From contig DBQU01000071.1 in the NCBI GenBank assembly GCA_002305765.1, forward strand, positions 14,012-78,011: a DNA stretch of 64,000 nucleotides, given 5' to 3'. Every line of letters begins with the position of its first letter. The stretch's first letter is position 1. This DNA is from Deltaproteobacteria bacterium UBA1386. Lineage in GTDB: Bacteria; Desulfobacterota; Syntrophorhabdia; Syntrophorhabdales; Syntrophorhabdaceae. The notes under the pieces were generated by a model. It was not told where the DNA came from. It did no database searches and saw only the letters and a list, made by a program, of their open reading frames with translations. A program made the position numbers and the translations under genes. This document shows, piece by piece, positions 1-9,068 of the stretch.

Positions 1-1
1 C

Positions 2-895
2 GGCGAGAGCTACATCAGGGAGTTCATCCTTCATCAGAACGTGACCCGCTACACGAATGCCTTCGACCACCTGGAATCGCCCTGGTATTACTTTCATAAA
101 CTTTTCTTCAATTTCATGCCCTGGAGCCTCTTCCTTCCCTTTGCCCTTTTCGGGGCCTGGAAACGGCGCTATGTTCTTCCCCTCCTCTGGTTCGTGCTCA
201 TCTTCCTTTTCTTCGAGCTGTCCCAGAGCAAGAGGGCGATCTATCTTCTCTCCGCCTATCCGGCACTCGCGCTTCTCACCGGGCTTTACATCAGGGACGC
301 CTGGGACGGCCTCGTCGAAAGGGGTTGGACGAACACCGTCCTCAAAGCACTGGCGGTGCTGCTCGCTCTCATACCCGTCGGTGCCGTCATCGCCATGTAC
401 GTGCTGCCCGAGGAGGATGTGGCGGTCTTCAGGGACGGGCCGCTGTCCCTGTATGTCTATCTTGCCGTGCTGTTTCTCGCGGCATGCGGTTTTCTCGTCA
501 TGCTTTTCAAGAGGAACAGGCACTTCGCCCTGGCCTTTTTCCTCTTCTTTCTTGTTTTCACCGGTTTTTTCTACGGCGCCTACTACATGCCCCTCGTCGA
601 CAGGACGTCGAAGTCCCTGACCCTCATCACGGACGCCCTCGGCGATGACGGACGAACGAAGAGGATATACACCTATGGTTTCAACTCCGCCGGCATCATA
701 TTCTACGTGGGGAAACCCGTCAAAGCCCTGAGCGATATTAAGGAGATAAAAGAAGACGAAAGTGATATACTACTCATTGTCGAAGAGAAACCCACAATGC
801 ATCTCAGGGAGACTCTGGAGAAGTCCTTCGTGCCCGTGAAAAGGGTGAAGTACGAGAAGGAGCACTATATCTTCTATGTGAGGAAAAATGGATGA
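2..895 (+). CDS. arnT: ArnT-like lipid-linked aminoarabinose transferase, C-terminal part
   Basis: The reading frame is open at the left edge, so only the last roughly 297 residues are present; the true start lies outside the window. The visible part has several hydrophobic helices, with a WSLFLPF segment and a SAYPALALLTG segment, as in the membrane half of ArnT/PMT-type (GT-C) glycosyltransferases. ArnT moves 4-amino-4-deoxy-L-arabinose from undecaprenyl phosphate to lipid A on the periplasmic face of the inner membrane. The assignment to ArnT rather than another GT39/GT83 enzyme rests on the neighbours: arnC starts 8 bases before this gene ends, and arnA and arnD homologues follow. Confidence 0.8.
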   Translation, partial: GESYIREFILHQNVTRYTNAFDHLESPWYYFHKLFFNFMPWSLFLPFALFGAWKRRYVLPLLWFVLIFLFFELSQSKRAIYLLSAYPALALLTGLYIRDAWDGLVERGWTNTVLKALAVLLALIPVGAVIAMYVLPEEDVAVFRDGPLSLYVYLAVLFLAACGFLVMLFKRNRHFALAFFLFFLVFTGFFYGAYYMPLVDRTSKSLTLITDALGDDGRTKRIYTYGFNSAGIIFYVGKPVKALSDIKEIKEDESDILLIVEEKPTMHLRETLEKSFVPVKRVKYEKEHYIFYVRKNG

Positions 896-1817
896 GAAGC
901 CCTATGTGTCCGTGCTTGTCCCCGTTCTGAACGAAGAGGAGTCGCTTCCGGAACTGAACGAACGGCTCCGCGACGCCCTGGCGGCCATTCACAGACCCTA
1001 CGAGATCATCTATATAAACGACGGGAGCACGGACCGGACGGAGGAGATCCTCGAGGCCTTCCATCGCGAGGACGGACGGATCAAGGTCATAGAGTTCAAC
1101 AGGAATTACGGTCAGCATATGGCCCTTTTCGCCGGTTTCGATTTTGCCCGGGGCGAGATCGTCGTGACCATCGACGCCGACCTGCAGAACCCGCCCGAGG
1201 AGATCCCGAGGCTCGTGGCCAAGGCGGAAGAGGGCTACGAGGTCGTCGCCACGTACCGGAAACAGAGGAAGGATTCACTCTTCCGCAAGTTGCCTTCCTA
1301 CATAGTCAACAGGATCACGGCAAAGCTCGTCGGTGTCCGTCTCAGGGACTATGGCTGTATGCTCAGGGCTTACCGGCGCAATATCGTCGACTACATGAAC
1401 ATGTGCCCCGAATCGTCCAGCTTCATCCCGGCGCTTGCCAACACCTTTGCCAAGAGGATAACCGAGATAGAGGTCGGTCACGAGGAAAGGAAGAAAGGGA
1501 CCTCCAAGTACAGTCCCTTCAAGCTATTCAGGCTCAATTTCGACCTCATGACGAACTTTTCTCTCCTGCCCATACAGTTCATCAGCATGCTCGGTGTGGT
1601 CATCGCCTTTCTCGGCCTTGCCTTCGCCATTTTCCTCATGGTGCGGCGGCTCCTCATAGGCCCTGAGGGGGAGGGAACCTTCACCCTCTTCGGCGTGCTC
1701 TTCTTCTTCATAGGCATACAGATCTTCGCCCTGGGGGTCATCGGCGAGTACGTCGGCCGGATATACCAGGAAGTGAGGCGGCGCCCACGGTACATCATCA
1801 AGAAGGAATACATGTGA
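888..1817 (+). CDS. arnC: Undecaprenyl-phosphate glycosyltransferase, ArnC type
   Basis: This 309-residue family 2 glycosyltransferase starts with VSVLVPVLNEEESL and carries DGSTDRT and the metal-binding DADLQNPPEE motif. Two C-terminal membrane helices (about residues 228-250 and 263-285) follow, as in the DPM1/ArnC group. ArnC joins 4-deoxy-4-formamido-L-arabinose from its UDP form to undecaprenyl phosphate at the cytoplasmic face. The gene overlaps arnT by 8 bases and the next gene by 4 bases (GTGA), so translation is probably coupled. A generic polyprenyl-phosphate glycosyltransferase role is possible, but the adjacent arnA and arnD homologues favour ArnC. Confidence 0.88.
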   Translation: MDEKPYVSVLVPVLNEEESLPELNERLRDALAAIHRPYEIIYINDGSTDRTEEILEAFHREDGRIKVIEFNRNYGQHMALFAGFDFARGEIVVTIDADLQNPPEEIPRLVAKAEEGYEVVATYRKQRKDSLFRKLPSYIVNRITAKLVGVRLRDYGCMLRAYRRNIVDYMNMCPESSSFIPALANTFAKRITEIEVGHEERKKGTSKYSPFKLFRLNFDLMTNFSLLPIQFISMLGVVIAFLGLAFAIFLMVRRLLIGPEGEGTFTLFGVLFFFIGIQIFALGVIGEYVGRIYQEVRRRPRYIIKKEYM

Positions 1818-2737
1818 GAGCTGTCGTATTCGCATACCAGGAGATCGGCTACGTCTGTCTGGAAGAGCTCCTTGGCACCGGTGCCGACGTCGCCTGTCTT
1901 TTCACCCATGATGACGACCCCGGCGAAGAGATCTGGTTCCGCAGACCCGTGGAGCTCGCGCGGGAGTATGGAATTCCCGTATACATGCCGGAGAGCCTGA
2001 ACGAGGAGAGGTGGATCGCCCTCATCCGCGATATGCGCCCGGACATAGTGTTCTCCTTCTACTACCGCAAGATGATCCCGAAGGCCATCCTGGACATACC
2101 GCGCATCGGCGCCTTCAACCTTCACGGTTCCCTTCTTCCGCAATACCGCGGCCGCTGTCCCGTCAACTGGGTCCTCATAGCAGGCGAGGAGCGCACGGGC
2201 GTGACCCTTCATTTCATGGTGGAAAAACCGGACGCGGGCGATATCGTCGCGCAGAAAGAGGTTCCCATCGCCTTCGAAGACGACGTCTTCTCTGTGTACA
2301 TGAAGCTCGTCGGAGCTGCGCGGGAGTTGATGCAGGATGTCCTGCCAGGTCTTCAGGCCGGGACCTTCACGAGAAGGGTGCAGGCGGGACCGTCCTCCTA
2401 TTTCGGGGGCCGCAAGCCCGAGGACGGTCTCATCGACTGGACGAAGGATTCACTGTCCATATACAACCTCACCCGCGCGGTGACCCATCCCTACCCGGGG
2501 GCCTTCACCTACCTTGACGGGGAAAAGCTCTTTATCTGGAAGGCATACCCCGAGAATGTCTCTCCACGGGACGTCCCCCCGGGGATGGTGATATCGGAGG
2601 ACCCTCTTCTCGTGCGGACCGGTTCGGGTTCCCTGCGCCTCGTCCTGGCCCAGGTCGAAGGTGAGCAGGAGATGGACGCCGTCGAACTGGTGTCTTCCCG
2701 TGTCTTGAAAAACAAAATTCTAGGAGGTCACCCTTGA
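1814..2737 (+). CDS. arnA: UDP-L-Ara4N formyltransferase (ArnA N-terminal half as a separate gene)
   Basis: This 307-residue protein belongs to the methionyl-tRNA formyltransferase fold. It shows the catalytic pattern NLHGSLLPQYRG (Asn and His) and a later KPDAGDIV segment with the expected Asp. It formylates UDP-4-amino-4-deoxy-L-arabinose with 10-formyl-tetrahydrofolate. The start is GTG at 1814, overlapping the arnC stop as GTGA. In enterobacteria this domain is fused to the decarboxylase in one ArnA protein; here it ends in a stop at 2735-2737 and the decarboxylase is a separate coupled gene. It is too closely linked to arn genes to be fmt. Confidence 0.88.
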   Translation: MRAVVFAYQEIGYVCLEELLGTGADVACLFTHDDDPGEEIWFRRPVELAREYGIPVYMPESLNEERWIALIRDMRPDIVFSFYYRKMIPKAILDIPRIGAFNLHGSLLPQYRGRCPVNWVLIAGEERTGVTLHFMVEKPDAGDIVAQKEVPIAFEDDVFSVYMKLVGAARELMQDVLPGLQAGTFTRRVQAGPSSYFGGRKPEDGLIDWTKDSLSIYNLTRAVTHPYPGAFTYLDGEKLFIWKAYPENVSPRDVPPGMVISEDPLLVRTGSGSLRLVLAQVEGEQEMDAVELVSSRVLKNKILGGHP

Positions 2738-3777
2738 GACTCTTGGTGCTCGGAGTGAACGGATTCATCGGCAATGCCCTCGCGGAACACGTGCTCAACG
2801 AAACGGATTGGGAGATCTACGGACTGGACATTCGCAACGACAAGCTTGGCGAGTGTCTCGGCCATGAACGCTTCCACTACGTTGAAGGCGACATCTCGAT
2901 AAACAGGGAATGGATAGAATACCACGTCAAGAAGTGCGACGTCGTCATGCCCCTCGTGGCCATCGCGACACCAATGACATACGTGAGGGAGCCTCTTCGC
3001 GTCTTTGAACTCGATTTCGAGGAGAACCTCAAGGTCGTCCGTCTCTGCGTCAAGTACGGCAAGAGACTCCTCTTCCCATCCACCTCGGAGGTGTACGGGA
3101 TGTCCCCCGACACGGAGTTCACCGAGGACGGCAGTCCCCTTGTCCTCGGTCCCATCAACAAGCAGCGATGGATCTACAGCGCGTCGAAGCAGCTTCTCGA
3201 CAGGGTCATCTGGGCGTATGGTTTTCAGCACGGCCTCAGGTTCACCCTCTTCCGACCCTTCAACTGGATAGGTCCCAAGCTTGACGAATTGACCACGGAC
3301 CCGGAAAAAGAGGGAAGCTCCCGGGTGGTGACGCAGTTCATCAGCAGCCTCTTTCTTGCCGAACCCATCCGGCTCGTGGACGGAGGTTCGCAGAAACGGT
3401 GCTTCACCTATATCGATGACGGCATCGCGTGCCTCATGCGGATCATAGAGAACAAAGAAGACCGTTGCAACGGCCAGATCTTCAACATCGGCAACCCGCT
3501 GAACGAGGCGACTGTGAAAGACCTTGCCATCAAGCTGAAGACGATGTTCACGGAGGATGCGAGGACAAAGCACTACACGAGACACTCCGAGATCATCGAG
3601 GTCTACTCCCGGGATTTCTATGGCGAGGGCTACCAGGATATCGACCGCAGGGTCCCCTCCATAGCGAAGGCGAGAGAGATCCTCGGCTGGGAACCCGTCG
3701 TGGATCTCGACACGGCCCTCAGGAAGACGCTCGACTACTACCTGGAAACGAGCCTCCCCGGAGAGACGGACAGGTAG
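2734..3777 (+). CDS. arnA: UDP-glucuronate decarboxylase (ArnA C-terminal half as a separate gene)
   Basis: This 347-residue extended short-chain dehydrogenase has the NAD-binding GVNGFIGNALA motif at its N-terminus, a STSEVYG segment and the catalytic YSASK (YxxxK) motif. In ArnA this domain oxidises and decarboxylates UDP-glucuronate to the UDP-4-keto-pentose, the first step toward aminoarabinose. The start is TTG at 2734 with a strong AGGAGG at 2722-2727, overlapping the previous stop as TTGA. The split gives each half its own ribosome site. The transaminase ArnB is not in the window and could lie upstream. Confidence 0.9.
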   Translation: MRLLVLGVNGFIGNALAEHVLNETDWEIYGLDIRNDKLGECLGHERFHYVEGDISINREWIEYHVKKCDVVMPLVAIATPMTYVREPLRVFELDFEENLKVVRLCVKYGKRLLFPSTSEVYGMSPDTEFTEDGSPLVLGPINKQRWIYSASKQLLDRVIWAYGFQHGLRFTLFRPFNWIGPKLDELTTDPEKEGSSRVVTQFISSLFLAEPIRLVDGGSQKRCFTYIDDGIACLMRIIENKEDRCNGQIFNIGNPLNEATVKDLAIKLKTMFTEDARTKHYTRHSEIIEVYSRDFYGEGYQDIDRRVPSIAKAREILGWEPVVDLDTALRKTLDYYLETSLPGETDR

Positions 3778-3784
3778 GGCGCTT

Positions 3785-4684
3785 TTGAGCGGGACCATAG
3801 GGATCAAGGTCGATGTGGACACCTTCCAGGGCATGCGCAACGGCGTGCCCGTCCTTCTCGACATATTCCGGCGCCACGATGTGAGGGCGAGTTTCTTCGT
3901 CCCCATGGGAAAGGACAACACAGGCAGGACCGTAAAGAGGGTCTTCACCCGCAAGGGTTTTCTCAAGAAGGCGGGCCGTGTGGGGGTTCTGAGCACCTAC
4001 GGCGTGAAAACCCTCATGTACGGCCTCGTCCTGCCGGGGCCCCAGATCGCGCGCGGAAACATAACCCTCATCAGGAGGATCCTCGATGGCGGTCATGAAC
4101 TGGGCATACACGGCCATGACCATGTCCGCTGGCACGATTCCATCAAGCATTTTGACGAAGCAGAGACCCGCCGGGAGGTCGACCGGCTGCTCACCGTCTA
4201 CCGGATGGTCGTCGGAGAGGAGGCCCGTTCCTTCGCAGCCCCGGGATGGATGATAAACCCCTTCGTGCTCAAGGTCTTCGAGGAAAAGGGATTGGTGTAT
4301 TCCAGCGACACCCGGGGTCTGTGCCCCTTCTATCCGGAAATGGGTGGGATCCGGTTCTCGATAGTCCAGATCCCGACGACCCTTCCAACCCTGGATGAAG
4401 TCATCGGGGTCGTAAGCGCCGAGGAAAAGACCCTCGTCGACCATTACCTCGGCCTCCTGGCCGATGGCCTCAATGTTCTGACGGTCCACACCGAACTCGA
4501 AGGCAAGCGCTGGAGCGGGTTCCTCGATGCTTTTCTCGCAGAGGCCGGGAAGCGGGGTTTCGCCTTCAAACCCCTCATGGACATCGCCCGTGAGTTCAAG
4601 AACACGCCCGACGGCCCCGTATGCGCCATAGAGTACGGTTCCGTCCCCGGCCGCGCCGGGGAAGTGTGCTGTCAGGGAAGATAG
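3785..4684 (+). CDS. arnD: ArnD-like deformylase (polysaccharide deacetylase family)
   Basis: The 299-residue protein begins GIKVDVDTFQGM, the NodB-type metal-site start typical of ArnD, and has an ELGIHGHDHVRWHD segment carrying the His-x3-His metal ligands. ArnD removes the formyl group from undecaprenyl-phosphate-linked formamido-arabinose, which drives flux toward lipid A modification. TTG at 3785 is the best start, 7 bases after the previous stop. It is the last gene of the arn run; its stop codon touches a TTCAAG-type repeat element. No arnE/arnF flippase genes are visible downstream. Confidence 0.88.
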   Translation: MSGTIGIKVDVDTFQGMRNGVPVLLDIFRRHDVRASFFVPMGKDNTGRTVKRVFTRKGFLKKAGRVGVLSTYGVKTLMYGLVLPGPQIARGNITLIRRILDGGHELGIHGHDHVRWHDSIKHFDEAETRREVDRLLTVYRMVVGEEARSFAAPGWMINPFVLKVFEEKGLVYSSDTRGLCPFYPEMGGIRFSIVQIPTTLPTLDEVIGVVSAEEKTLVDHYLGLLADGLNVLTVHTELEGKRWSGFLDAFLAEAGKRGFAFKPLMDIAREFKNTPDGPVCAIEYGSVPGRAGEVCCQGR

Positions 4685-4915
4685 TTCAAGGGTTCAAAAG
4701 TTCAAGAGTTCAAGGGGTCGGACAGGCCGTGGTTGTACTTCGCCGTCGATGAGCGACGTCTTTTGGAGCCTTCACTGGCGCAAGCTGCTTCAATGGAAAG
4801 TGCGGCAAGAGAACTTCCCCATTTCCGGATAAAGTCCGAAATAGTGGCAAAGAGGACTCCTTACCGGGTCATCCCTTTCATCCCTTGAACCTTTGAACTC
4901 TTGAACCTTTGAACG
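4684..4915. repeat. TTCAAG-family inverted octamer element A1
   Basis: The left arm 4684-4717 is four degenerate tandem units of TTCAAGRG. The right arm 4882-4915 is four inverted units (CCYTTGAA). The 164-base core holds a small hairpin near 4820-4843 and no convincing gene. The element begins on the last base of the arnD stop codon and fills most of the 326-base gap before the dodecin promoter. Confidence 0.85.
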
Positions 4916-4937
4916 TTTTCTTAAGGGATTTCCTTGA

Positions 4938-4966
4938 TTGACAGATTTCTTTTCTGTGCTATATAA
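4938..4966 (+). promoter_or_regulatory. Sigma70-type promoter for the dodecin gene
   Basis: A perfect TTGACA at 4938-4943 is followed after 17 bases by ATATAA (4961-4966), with TATATA one base earlier. It lies about 45 bases before the dodecin start, whose ribosome site is AAAGGAGG. Confidence 0.7.
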
Positions 4967-5010
4967 GAGCCTATAACCTGCTTTTAGAAAATACAAGAAA
5001 GGAGGCGAAT

Positions 5011-5223
5011 ATGGCGGGTAGTGTTTACAAGATCATCGAGATCGTGGGAACAAGTGAGAAATCTTGGGAGGACGCCGCTAAGAACGCCCTTGAGACTGCG
5101 GGAAAATCCCTCGAGGACCTGCGTGTCGCCGAGGTCATCAAGCAGGATGTCACGCTGGAGAACGGAAAGGTGAGCCAGTACAGGGTCAGGCTCAACATTT
5201 CCTTCAAGTACCACAGCGAGTAG
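5011..5223 (+). CDS. Dodecin-family small protein
   Basis: The 70-residue protein aligns over its full length with dodecins: YKIIEIVGTS-x-KSWEDAAKNAL, then AEVIKQ and a closing beta strand YRVRLNISF. Dodecins form hollow dodecamers that store or buffer flavins in the cytoplasm. The position where characterised dodecins carry the flavin-stacking Trp (a DWFEV or VWAEV segment) reads RVAEV here, so the ring-stacking residue appears to be Val. The protein may bind a different ligand or none. The start is fixed by AAAGGAGG 6 bases upstream, and the gene has its own promoter and terminator. Confidence 0.88.
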   Translation: MAGSVYKIIEIVGTSEKSWEDAAKNALETAGKSLEDLRVAEVIKQDVTLENGKVSQYRVRLNISFKYHSE

Positions 5224-5246
5224 TCAAGGGGAAGGGGTGATGTAGA

Positions 5247-5282
5247 AGAAGGGAACCTCCCAAGAGGTCCCCTTCTTTTTTT
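5247..5282 (+). terminator. Intrinsic terminator after the dodecin gene
   Basis: A 13-base stem (5247-5259 with 5264-5276, one mismatch) closes a CCAA loop and runs into seven T residues. It separates the dodecin gene from the converging groEL. Confidence 0.92.
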
Positions 5283-5298
5283 GCCAGAGAACTGTCTT

Positions 5299-6939
<1,641 letters not shown>

Positions 6940-6960
6940 CCTTTGATCCCTCCTTCCTTA

Positions 6961-7251
6961 TTAATCTTCTACGATCGCAAGAACATCATCTTCCCTGAGA
7001 ATGAGATGCTCTTCGCCGTCGACCTTGATTTCCGTGCCGGAGTATTTGCCGAAAAGGATCTTGTCCCCCGGTTTCACGGTCAACGGTGCCTTCTGGCCGC
7101 TTTCCAGGGTCTTTCCGTCGCCCACCGCAACCACCTTGCCTTCCTGGGGTTTTTCCTTGGCAGCGTCAGGAATGATTATGCCGCCCTTCGTCCTTTCCTC
7201 TTCCTCGATTCTCTTGACAAGAATTCTGTCCTGTAATGGTTTCACCTTCAT
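6961..7251 (-). CDS. groS: Co-chaperonin GroES (10 kDa)
   Basis: The 96-residue protein begins MKVKPLQDRILVKR and includes the mobile-loop region EERTKGGIIIPD that contacts GroEL. It caps the GroEL ring. It is the first gene of the groES-groEL operon; its ribosome site is AAAGGAGTG. The upstream region carries a consensus-like promoter followed by a CIRCE-like inverted repeat, so heat-shock control by an HrcA-type repressor is likely. hrcA itself is not in the window. Confidence 0.98.
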   Translation of the reverse strand: MKVKPLQDRILVKRIEEEERTKGGIIIPDAAKEKPQEGKVVAVGDGKTLESGQKAPLTVKPGDKILFGKYSGTEIKVDGEEHLILREDDVLAIVED

Positions 7252-7281
7252 TGTTTCACACTCCTTTCTGTGGTTGTTAAG

Positions 7282-7308
7282 TTAGCAATTGCGAAAATCG
7301 ATTGCCAA
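7282..7308 (-). promoter_or_regulatory. CIRCE-like operator of groES-groEL
   Basis: On the coding strand TTGGCAATC, nine bases and AATTGCTAA form an inverted repeat with the exact 9-9-9 layout of CIRCE (consensus TTAGCACTC-N9-GAGTGCTAA). The arms differ from the consensus at a few positions and from each other at two. It lies between the -10 box and the groES ribosome site, where HrcA would block transcription. Confidence 0.75.
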
Positions 7309-7312
7309 AAAC

Positions 7313-7342
7313 AATATAAGGACGGTCGGAAGTTTTTGTCAA
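7313..7342 (-). promoter_or_regulatory. groES-groEL promoter
   Basis: The minus strand reads TTGACA (7337-7342), 17-18 bases, then TTATAT/TATATT (7313-7319). The CIRCE-like repeat starts just downstream. The promoter begins about ten bases beyond the 3' end of the preceding gene, which separates the chaperonin operon from the dnaJ-like operon. Confidence 0.8.
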
Positions 7343-7351
7343 TACCGGGGG

Positions 7352-8131
7352 TTAAATTTTTAGCAACAAATTTACCCCTTCCCGGTACCACCTGCTGAAC
7401 AGTTCGTTTTCCATCCGGTTGGTTTCGGGGTCGGAAATGATGGAGGTGAAGACCTTTTCCTTGTCGATGACGGTCTCGTACTCGCGCTCGGCCTGGGAGG
7501 CGAGGCGGTCGACCATGGCGCCGAGGATCTCCTCCTTGCTGCCCGCGCACGCCCACAGGGCCCACCAGCGGTCATAGGCCCCGCGGACCTTCTTTCTGCT
7601 TTCGTCATAATAGCTGGCGAATGAAGGAAGCCATTCTTTTATCGTGTCCTTCGATTCGAAAAAGGTCTCTTCCACGAAGGGGAAACGCTCGAGGACATCC
7701 ATCTCCACGCGGATCTTCCTGATGAAACCTTCTATGATGTCTTCGGCGCCGTGCTTTTTTTTGTAGACTTTCGACTTGAGGTTGTTCCACACCTCGATGA
7801 CGGGATAGATCTCCATGTTCTTTTCGGAGTAGTTGACCGTTTCGATATTATCGATCGTGTGTTTGCGCGTATCGGGGATGCCGTACATGAGAAGCCCGAG
7901 GAGGTCCGAGACGATGTGGTAGAGCAGCGACCTGTTCCTCGGACGCTTGGCGGGGAACATGAAGCAGATGAACTCGTTGAGTTCCAGGGCCTCCACGAGG
8001 TGGTCCTTCTTCGGTTCGTTGTGCATGTACTTTATGGCGTCGATGGCCAGTGTGATCGTGGCCATGGACCTGAAGTCCTCGTCGTCCTTGATGAGTTCCC
8101 AGACATCCAGGATATGCCTGCGGGGGAGCAC
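7352..8131 (-). CDS. Unknown soluble protein coupled to a DnaJ-like gene
   Basis: I do not recognise this 259-residue protein. It is mostly helical-looking, rich in charged and aromatic residues, with no signal peptide, membrane helix or obvious cysteine cluster. Notable segments are MATITLAIDAIKYMH near residue 23, a middle stretch rich in Lys/Glu, and RGAYDRWWALWACAG near residue 183. The GTG start at 8131 overlaps the stop of the DnaJ-like gene by one base (TAGTG), so the two are translationally coupled. That argues for a role with the co-chaperone, but no function can be read from the sequence. Confidence 0.75.
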   Translation of the reverse strand: MLPRRHILDVWELIKDDEDFRSMATITLAIDAIKYMHNEPKKDHLVEALELNEFICFMFPAKRPRNRSLLYHIVSDLLGLLMYGIPDTRKHTIDNIETVNYSEKNMEIYPVIEVWNNLKSKVYKKKHGAEDIIEGFIRKIRVEMDVLERFPFVEETFFESKDTIKEWLPSFASYYDESRKKVRGAYDRWWALWACAGSKEEILGAMVDRLASQAEREYETVIDKEKVFTSIISDPETNRMENELFSRWYREGVNLLLKI

Positions 8132-9060
8132 TATAGACCTTCCTTTCTAAGCTCTTCGAGGAGAGCCTTTTGCCTGTCTGTAAGCTTCTTCGGGATATCG
8201 ATGATGACCTCCACGTATTCGTCGCCGCCCTGATCGGGGACACCAAGGCCTTTCAGACGGACCCTGGAATGGCTTTTTACACCGGCAGGGATGGTGACCC
8301 TTTTCGGCCCGTCGATGGAGGGGACCTCGACGACGGTCCCCAGAAGCGCGTCAGTCACCTTGACCTCCCTGGTCACGTACAGGTCGTTGCCCGTTCGTTT
8401 GAAGACGGGATGTTCCGCCACCTTCATGGTTATATAGAGGTCACCACGTTGCCCCGAACGCCCCTGGTTGCCCTTGCCCTTCAACCTCAGCTTTTTCCCG
8501 CTCGTGATCCCTTTCGGTATCTTGACGTTCACCTCTTCCGTACCCGTCGCCGTGGCCAGCGAGATCCGTTTTTCCGCCCCATGTATGGCGTCCATGAAGG
8601 GTATCTCCAGTTCGTAGTGGAGGTCGAGGTCCTGTGCTGTCTGCGTGCCTTGCTGCTGCCTCGTGATGTAATCGTTGAAGTCCCACGCCTGCTGCCGCCT
8701 CTGCTGCTTTGCCCCCCTGCCTGCCTGCCTGCCGAAGATCATGCTGAAGATGTCTCCCCCGCCGAAGCCGAGGTCCTTGAAGAGGTCTCCCACGTTGAAA
8801 CCCCTGAAGATGTCTTCTTCGCTGTAGCGCTGCTGGAAGCCCCCCATGCCGAAGGCATCGAACTGCTTGCGTTTTTCCGGGTCGCTCAGCACCGCGTAGG
8901 CCTCGTTGATGAGCTTGAACTTTTCTTCCGCCTCCTTGTTTCCCGGGTTGCGGTCGGGATGGTACTTCAGGGCCAGTTTCCTGTACGCCTTCTTTATCTC
9001 GTCTTCGGAAGCCGTTTTGGAGACGCCGAGCAATTCGTAGTAATCCTGCTTTCCTGCCAT
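8131..9060 (-). CDS. DnaJ-like co-chaperone, CbpA type without zinc finger
   Basis: The 309-residue protein has an N-terminal J domain (about residues 1-70, DYYELLGV start, HPD motif in KYHPDRNPG). A Gly/Phe-rich linker follows (DLGFGGGDIF region), then the two C-terminal peptide-binding beta domains. The CxxCxGxG zinc repeats of true DnaJ are absent, so it is the CbpA/DjlA-like type that stimulates DnaK ATPase. The start at 9060 is chosen because GAGGTGA lies 8 bases upstream; the frame extends further 5' without a signal. It overlaps the next gene by one base and follows the DUF89 gene by 8 bases. Confidence 0.93.
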   Translation of the reverse strand: MAGKQDYYELLGVSKTASEDEIKKAYRKLALKYHPDRNPGNKEAEEKFKLINEAYAVLSDPEKRKQFDAFGMGGFQQRYSEEDIFRGFNVGDLFKDLGFGGGDIFSMIFGRQAGRGAKQQRRQQAWDFNDYITRQQQGTQTAQDLDLHYELEIPFMDAIHGAEKRISLATATGTEEVNVKIPKGITSGKKLRLKGKGNQGRSGQRGDLYITMKVAEHPVFKRTGNDLYVTREVKVTDALLGTVVEVPSIDGPKRVTIPAGVKSHSRVRLKGLGVPDQGGDEYVEVIIDIPKKLTDRQKALLEELRKEGL

Positions 9061-9068
9061 ACGGTTCG

